Assembly: GCF_017741815.1 (NCBI RefSeq)
Contig: NZ_JAGHMF010000034.1
Location: forward strand, 186,001-250,000
Source: Rhizobium sp. 16-488-2b
GTDB lineage: Bacteria; Pseudomonadota; Alphaproteobacteria; Rhizobiales; Rhizobiaceae
DNA length: 64,000 bases
Direction of reading: 5' to 3'
Positions within the stretch are counted from its first letter, which is position 1. Each line of letters opens with the position of its first letter. The translations under genes and the position numbers were made by a program. Positions 61,449 through 64,000 of the stretch are shown in pieces. The notes below the pieces were generated by a model. That model saw only the letters and a list, made by a program, of their open reading frames with translations. It was not told where the DNA came from and made no database searches.

Positions 61449-61495
61449 CCCTGGCGCATGCGGCCGGCTCATGTCGTCGGCTGCGCACGCCAGGG
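61449..61495 (+). terminator. Hairpin after the hydrolase gene
   Basis: CCCTGGCG (61449-61456) pairs with CGCCAGGG (61488-61495); the 31-nt loop can fold further. No U-tract directly follows. Confidence 0.4.
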
Positions 61496-61616
61496 TGCGC
61501 ATTTGCCTTTCCGGCAGGACCGATTGCGATTCTCGGATGCCTCTTATGCAAATTTATCTCTGCTCATTATCCGGGCAATGAGATAAATAATTGGGCATTC
61601 AAAAAGGAGAAATGCA

Positions 61617-61754
61617 ATGAAAATCGCCAACAGGATTGTCGAGTATTTTCAGCTCGGCAAAGCATACCGTGAACTTTCCCGCCTTGACGACGCTGCCCTC
61701 AAGGACATCGGTGTTAACCGCTCCGATCTGAAGCGCCGCGTATACGGTCGCTGA
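61617..61754 (+). CDS. DUF1127 mini-protein
   Basis: 45 residues (MKIANRIVEYFQLGKAYREL, then SRLDDAALKDIGVNRSDLKR). The arginine-containing helix with LSRLDDAALKDIGVNRSDL is the YjiS/DUF1127 pattern. AAGGAG lies before the ATG; an overlapping ATG at 61612 is out of frame. Such mini-proteins are abundant in alpha-proteobacteria and have been linked to RNA turnover and phosphate or carbon metabolism in Agrobacterium and Rhodobacter. A good terminator follows, so it is a single-gene unit. Confidence 0.9.
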   Translation: MKIANRIVEYFQLGKAYRELSRLDDAALKDIGVNRSDLKRRVYGR

Positions 61755-61782
61755 TCAAATCACTACCTGATTGCTTCCGATG

Positions 61783-61810
61783 GGCCTGCTTAAGCGGGCC
61801 TTTATCGTTT
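61783..61810 (+). terminator. Terminator after the DUF1127 gene
   Basis: GGCCTGC-TTAA-GCGGGCC (61783-61800), a 7-bp stem with one G-U pair, followed by TTTATCGTTT. Confidence 0.8.
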
Positions 61811-61912
61811 CTGGGTCTTTCACAACACGAATTCGGGGTGTTTCATACTGCCGTTCCGCCCTCGAAAAAGCCCTGTCTTCGACGCCTCTCGCGGCCGGCT
61901 GAGACACCCGCG

Positions 61913-61928
61913 TTAATCTTTTGTTAAC
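61913..61928 (+). promoter_or_regulatory. CtrA-type binding box upstream of minC
   Basis: TTAA-N7-TTAAC, an exact match to the consensus of the cell-cycle regulator CtrA, ending 40 bp before the minC start. Two more TTAA half-sites lie at 61939 and 61960. In Sinorhizobium meliloti, minCDE is part of the CtrA regulon, which supports the reading. Confidence 0.65.
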
Positions 61929-61968
61929 CAATTCATCGTTAATAAATCTCAACGATTTCTTAACGTAG

Positions 61969-62691
61969 ATGACCAAATTGCTAACAGACGCCCGCTCCAT
62001 CCGTATCAAGGGCCGCTCATTTCTGGCGGTGATGCTTTCGCCGGACCTGCCGCTCGATGACTGGCTGGTACGGCTGGATGATCTGGCCGCGCGCTCGGCC
62101 GGCTTTTTCCTCGGGCGCCCTGTCGTGCTCGATATCAGTGAGCTCGAAGTTGACCGCGCGCAGTTGAAGGAGCTGATCGCGGCGCTCGGCGAGCGCAATG
62201 TCAGCATTATGGGCATCGAAGGCGGGCGTCCTTCGCTGATCGGACCAGGCATGCCGCCGGCGCTCAAGGGCGGGCGTCCGGTTTCCGATTTCGAAATGCC
62301 GCAGAACGAACCTGTTCTCGAAGCGCCACGCAAGCCTGACGCAATCGAGACGCGGCAAACTCCGCAGTCACTGGTTATCCGGGAGCCGGTTCGCTCCGGG
62401 CAGTCGGTGATTTTCGCGGAAGGCGACGTGACCATCATCGGGTCGGTCTCATCGGGCGCGGAAGTCATCGCTGGCGGCTCGATCCACGTCTACGGTGCCT
62501 TGCGTGGACGGGCGATGGCGGGGTCGTTGGGCAATGCCTCGGCGCGCATCTTCTGCCGCAGGCTCGAGGCTGAACTGGTTGCCATCGATGGCATTTACAA
62601 AATGGCGGAAGACCTGGAGCCGGGGCTTCGCGGACAAGCAGTCCAGCTCTGGCTGGAAGACGACGCGATCAAGGCCGAGAAACTTAGCTGA
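61969..62691 (+). CDS. minC: Septum-site inhibitor MinC
   Basis: 240 residues. The N-terminal domain (about 1-100; IRIKGRSFLAVMLSPDLPLD) and the C-terminal beta-helix domain (about 130-240; GQSVIFAEGDVTIIGSVSSG, HVYGALRGRAMAG) are both complete, joined by a Pro-rich linker. MinC blocks FtsZ assembly when recruited by MinD. There is no Shine-Dalgarno sequence before the ATG, which lies next to a TTAA half-site, so a very short leader is possible. minD follows after 32 bp. Confidence 0.95.
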   Translation: MTKLLTDARSIRIKGRSFLAVMLSPDLPLDDWLVRLDDLAARSAGFFLGRPVVLDISELEVDRAQLKELIAALGERNVSIMGIEGGRPSLIGPGMPPALKGGRPVSDFEMPQNEPVLEAPRKPDAIETRQTPQSLVIREPVRSGQSVIFAEGDVTIIGSVSSGAEVIAGGSIHVYGALRGRAMAGSLGNASARIFCRRLEAELVAIDGIYKMAEDLEPGLRGQAVQLWLEDDAIKAEKLS

Positions 62692-62723
62692 GCCCAGGTT
62701 GGCCAGGATATTAGGAGAGAAAG

Positions 62724-63539
62724 ATGGGGAAAGTCATCGTCGTCACTTCAGGCAAGGGCGGAGTTGGAAAGACAACCTCCACCGCGGCACTTGGAGCGGC
62801 TCTTGCGCAGAGAAACGAGAAGGTCGTCGTGGTCGACTTCGACGTTGGACTTCGTAACCTCGATCTGGTGATGGGCGCCGAGCGCCGGGTCGTCTACGAC
62901 CTGATCAACGTCATCCAGGGCGACGCCAAGCTGTCGCAGGCGCTGATCCGCGACAAGCGCCTCGAAACGCTTTTCCTTCTTCCGGCCTCCCAGACTCGCG
63001 ACAAGGACAATCTCACGGCAGAGGGCGTCGAGCGCGTCATGGCCGACCTGAAGCGGCATTTCGACTGGGTCATCTGCGATAGCCCTGCCGGCATCGAGCG
63101 CGGCGCGACGCTTGCCATGCGCCATGCCGATGTCGCCGTCGTCGTCACCAACCCTGAAGTCTCGTCGGTTCGCGACTCGGACCGCATCATCGGCCTGCTC
63201 GATTCCAAGACGCTGAAGGCCGAACGCGGCGAGCGGATGGAGAAGCATCTGCTTCTCACCCGCTACGATGCGAACCGCGCCGAGCGTGGCGACATGCTCA
63301 AGGTCGACGACGTGCTGGAGATCCTCTCCATCCCGCTGCTCGGGATCATTCCTGAAAGCATGGACGTTCTGCGCGCTTCCAACATCGGCGCTCCGGTCAC
63401 GCTCGCAGATAGCAAGAGCGCGCCCGCGATGGCTTATTTCGACGCCGCACGCCGCCTGGCCGGTGAAGAAGTTGCGATGACGGTGCCGGGCGAGAAGCGC
63501 GGTATCTTCGGCAAGATTTTTGGAAGGAAGGCCGCATGA
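62724..63539 (+). CDS. minD: Cell-division ATPase MinD
   Basis: 271 residues starting MGKVIVVTSGKGGVGKTTST with the deviant Walker A. Switch regions VVDFDVGLRNLDLVMG and ICDSPAGIERGA are intact. The last 15 residues (KRGIFGKIFGRKAA) form the amphipathic membrane-targeting helix. MinD binds the membrane as an ATP dimer, recruits MinC and is released by MinE. Its stop overlaps the minE start in ATGA (63536-63539). Confidence 0.97.
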   Translation: MGKVIVVTSGKGGVGKTTSTAALGAALAQRNEKVVVVDFDVGLRNLDLVMGAERRVVYDLINVIQGDAKLSQALIRDKRLETLFLLPASQTRDKDNLTAEGVERVMADLKRHFDWVICDSPAGIERGATLAMRHADVAVVVTNPEVSSVRDSDRIIGLLDSKTLKAERGERMEKHLLLTRYDANRAERGDMLKVDDVLEILSIPLLGIIPESMDVLRASNIGAPVTLADSKSAPAMAYFDAARRLAGEEVAMTVPGEKRGIFGKIFGRKAA

Positions 63540-63793
63540 GCATTTTTCGGCTTTTTGGAAAACAGAGAACAGCACCGGCGGCCCGCGAGCGCCTGCAGGT
63601 GCTCCTGGCTCACGAGCGGTCGTCGACCGGCTCTGATCTGATTACGGTTCTGCGCGAAGAAATCCTCGCCGTCATCGCTAAGCACGTGCAGGTCGACAAC
63701 GACCGCGTGCATGTGAAAATGGATCGCGATGAGCATATGTCGATCCTCGAGATCGACGTCGAGATCCCGCTGAACGCAGCCCGCGCTGCCTGA
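63536..63793 (+). CDS. minE: Cell-division topological specificity factor MinE
   Basis: 85 residues, the usual length. The N-terminal MinD-activating segment contains APAARERLQVLLAHERSST, and the C-terminal dimerisation part contains ILEIDVEIPL. It stimulates MinD ATPase activity and drives oscillation. Translationally coupled to minD and followed by a terminator. Confidence 0.96.
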   Translation: MSIFRLFGKQRTAPAARERLQVLLAHERSSTGSDLITVLREEILAVIAKHVQVDNDRVHVKMDRDEHMSILEIDVEIPLNAARAA

Positions 63794-63808
63794 GCAAGAA
63801 TAGGGGAG

Positions 63809-63830
63809 GCGGCACATAACGTGCCGCTTT
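63809..63830 (+). terminator. Terminator of minCDE
   Basis: GCGGCAC-ATAAC-GTGCCGC, a perfect 7-bp stem followed by TTT. Confidence 0.7.
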
Positions 63831-63851
63831 CAAATGACGGTGTGGCGGACT

Positions 63852-64000
63852 TCAGTCCTGTGGACCGCCAGGCTGCCAGTTGTTTTTGGCCAGTTCCCAC
63901 TCGCCATCGGCGCCGATCTCGACGCGTTTGTTGCCGCGGTAGAATATTGGCGTGCCCGACTTCTTATCGATTGCGAAGCGGCTCGGCGAAAACTTCGCCT
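63852..64000 (-). CDS. Unidentified protein, C-terminal part only
   Basis: An open frame entering from the window edge and ending at TGA 63852-63854 gives 48 codons reading AKFSPSRFAIDKKSGTPIFY, then RGNKRVEIGADGEWELAKNN and WQPGGPQD. It has rhizobial codon use and a protein-like composition, and is convergent with minCDE with the terminator between. The family was not recognised. Confidence 0.5.
   Translation of the reverse strand, partial: AKFSPSRFAIDKKSGTPIFYRGNKRVEIGADGEWELAKNNWQPGGPQD

Noticed and set aside
1..64000. tRNA, rRNA, CRISPR, phage or integrative-element signatures
   Set aside because: None was seen on reading both strands; scattered short palindromes are better explained as terminators and operators.

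Overview
The window looks like part of a secondary replicon (chromid or megaplasmid) of an alpha-proteobacterium in the Rhizobiales, most likely Rhizobiaceae. Reasons: GC-rich rhizobial-type coding, families typical of that order (DUF982, DUF1127, an Omp25/31-like porin, DUF1989 and DUF2291 proteins), an erythritol locus in the Brucella/Rhizobium gene order, and minCDE, which sits on the second large replicon in Brucella, Sinorhizobium and Rhizobium. No rRNA or tRNA gene, CRISPR array, transposase or phage gene was seen. The genus cannot be fixed from sequence reading alone.

Layout. 1-6451: NAD-dependent molybdenum formate dehydrogenase (fdsG-fdsB-fdsA-fdsD, minus strand) behind a LysR gene, with a LysR-type operator and promoter between them and a 156-bp inverted-repeat element inside the operon. 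6565-6852: glycine-zipper protein. 7015-16453: a two-armed regulon flanked by two GntR/FCD regulators. It holds a DUF1989 protein, an amino-acid-type binding protein with a fused permease-ATPase, a biotin carboxylase-BCCP protein, a PxpB-PxpC fusion and PxpA. Copies of an 11-bp palindrome, TTGTTsAACAA, lie in front of each arm. 16610-30642: housekeeping and accessory genes (Na+/H+ antiporter, alcohol dehydrogenase, TetR plus an RND pump, MFS, GNAT, tandem CMD protein, cold-shock protein, YkgJ-type protein, porin, an unknown anchored protein).

30654-39634: a minus-strand polyamine-type operon (amidohydrolase, PotABCD-like transporter, acetylpolyamine amidohydrolase-like deacetylase, beta-lactamase-fold hydrolase) divergent from a LysR gene. 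39765-44302: cupin/RibD-like pair, nitroreductase, small hypothetical proteins and a GAF-GGDEF-EAL protein. 44314-60229: a polyol locus. The plus-strand operon eryABCD-tpiA2-rpiB is complete for erythritol catabolism. Divergent from it is a DUF2291-eryEFG transporter operon, followed after a terminator by a DeoR regulator, a second FGGY kinase and a second GlpD-like dehydrogenase. 60453-63830: an alpha/beta hydrolase with two possible starts, a DUF1127 mini-protein, and minCDE with a CtrA box in front. The window opens inside fdsD and closes inside an unidentified minus-strand gene.

How the genes work together. EryEFG imports the tetritol; EryA phosphorylates it, EryB oxidises it, and EryC, TpiA2 and RpiB isomerise the tetrulose phosphate to erythrose 4-phosphate under EryD control. 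The least understood unit is 7015-16453. Its BC-BCCP protein and its PxpBC fusion together carry the domain set of urea carboxylase, split over two chains, next to a PxpA amidohydrolase and a DUF1989 protein. That suggests an ATP-driven lactam or amide-degrading system whose substrate cannot be read from the sequence.
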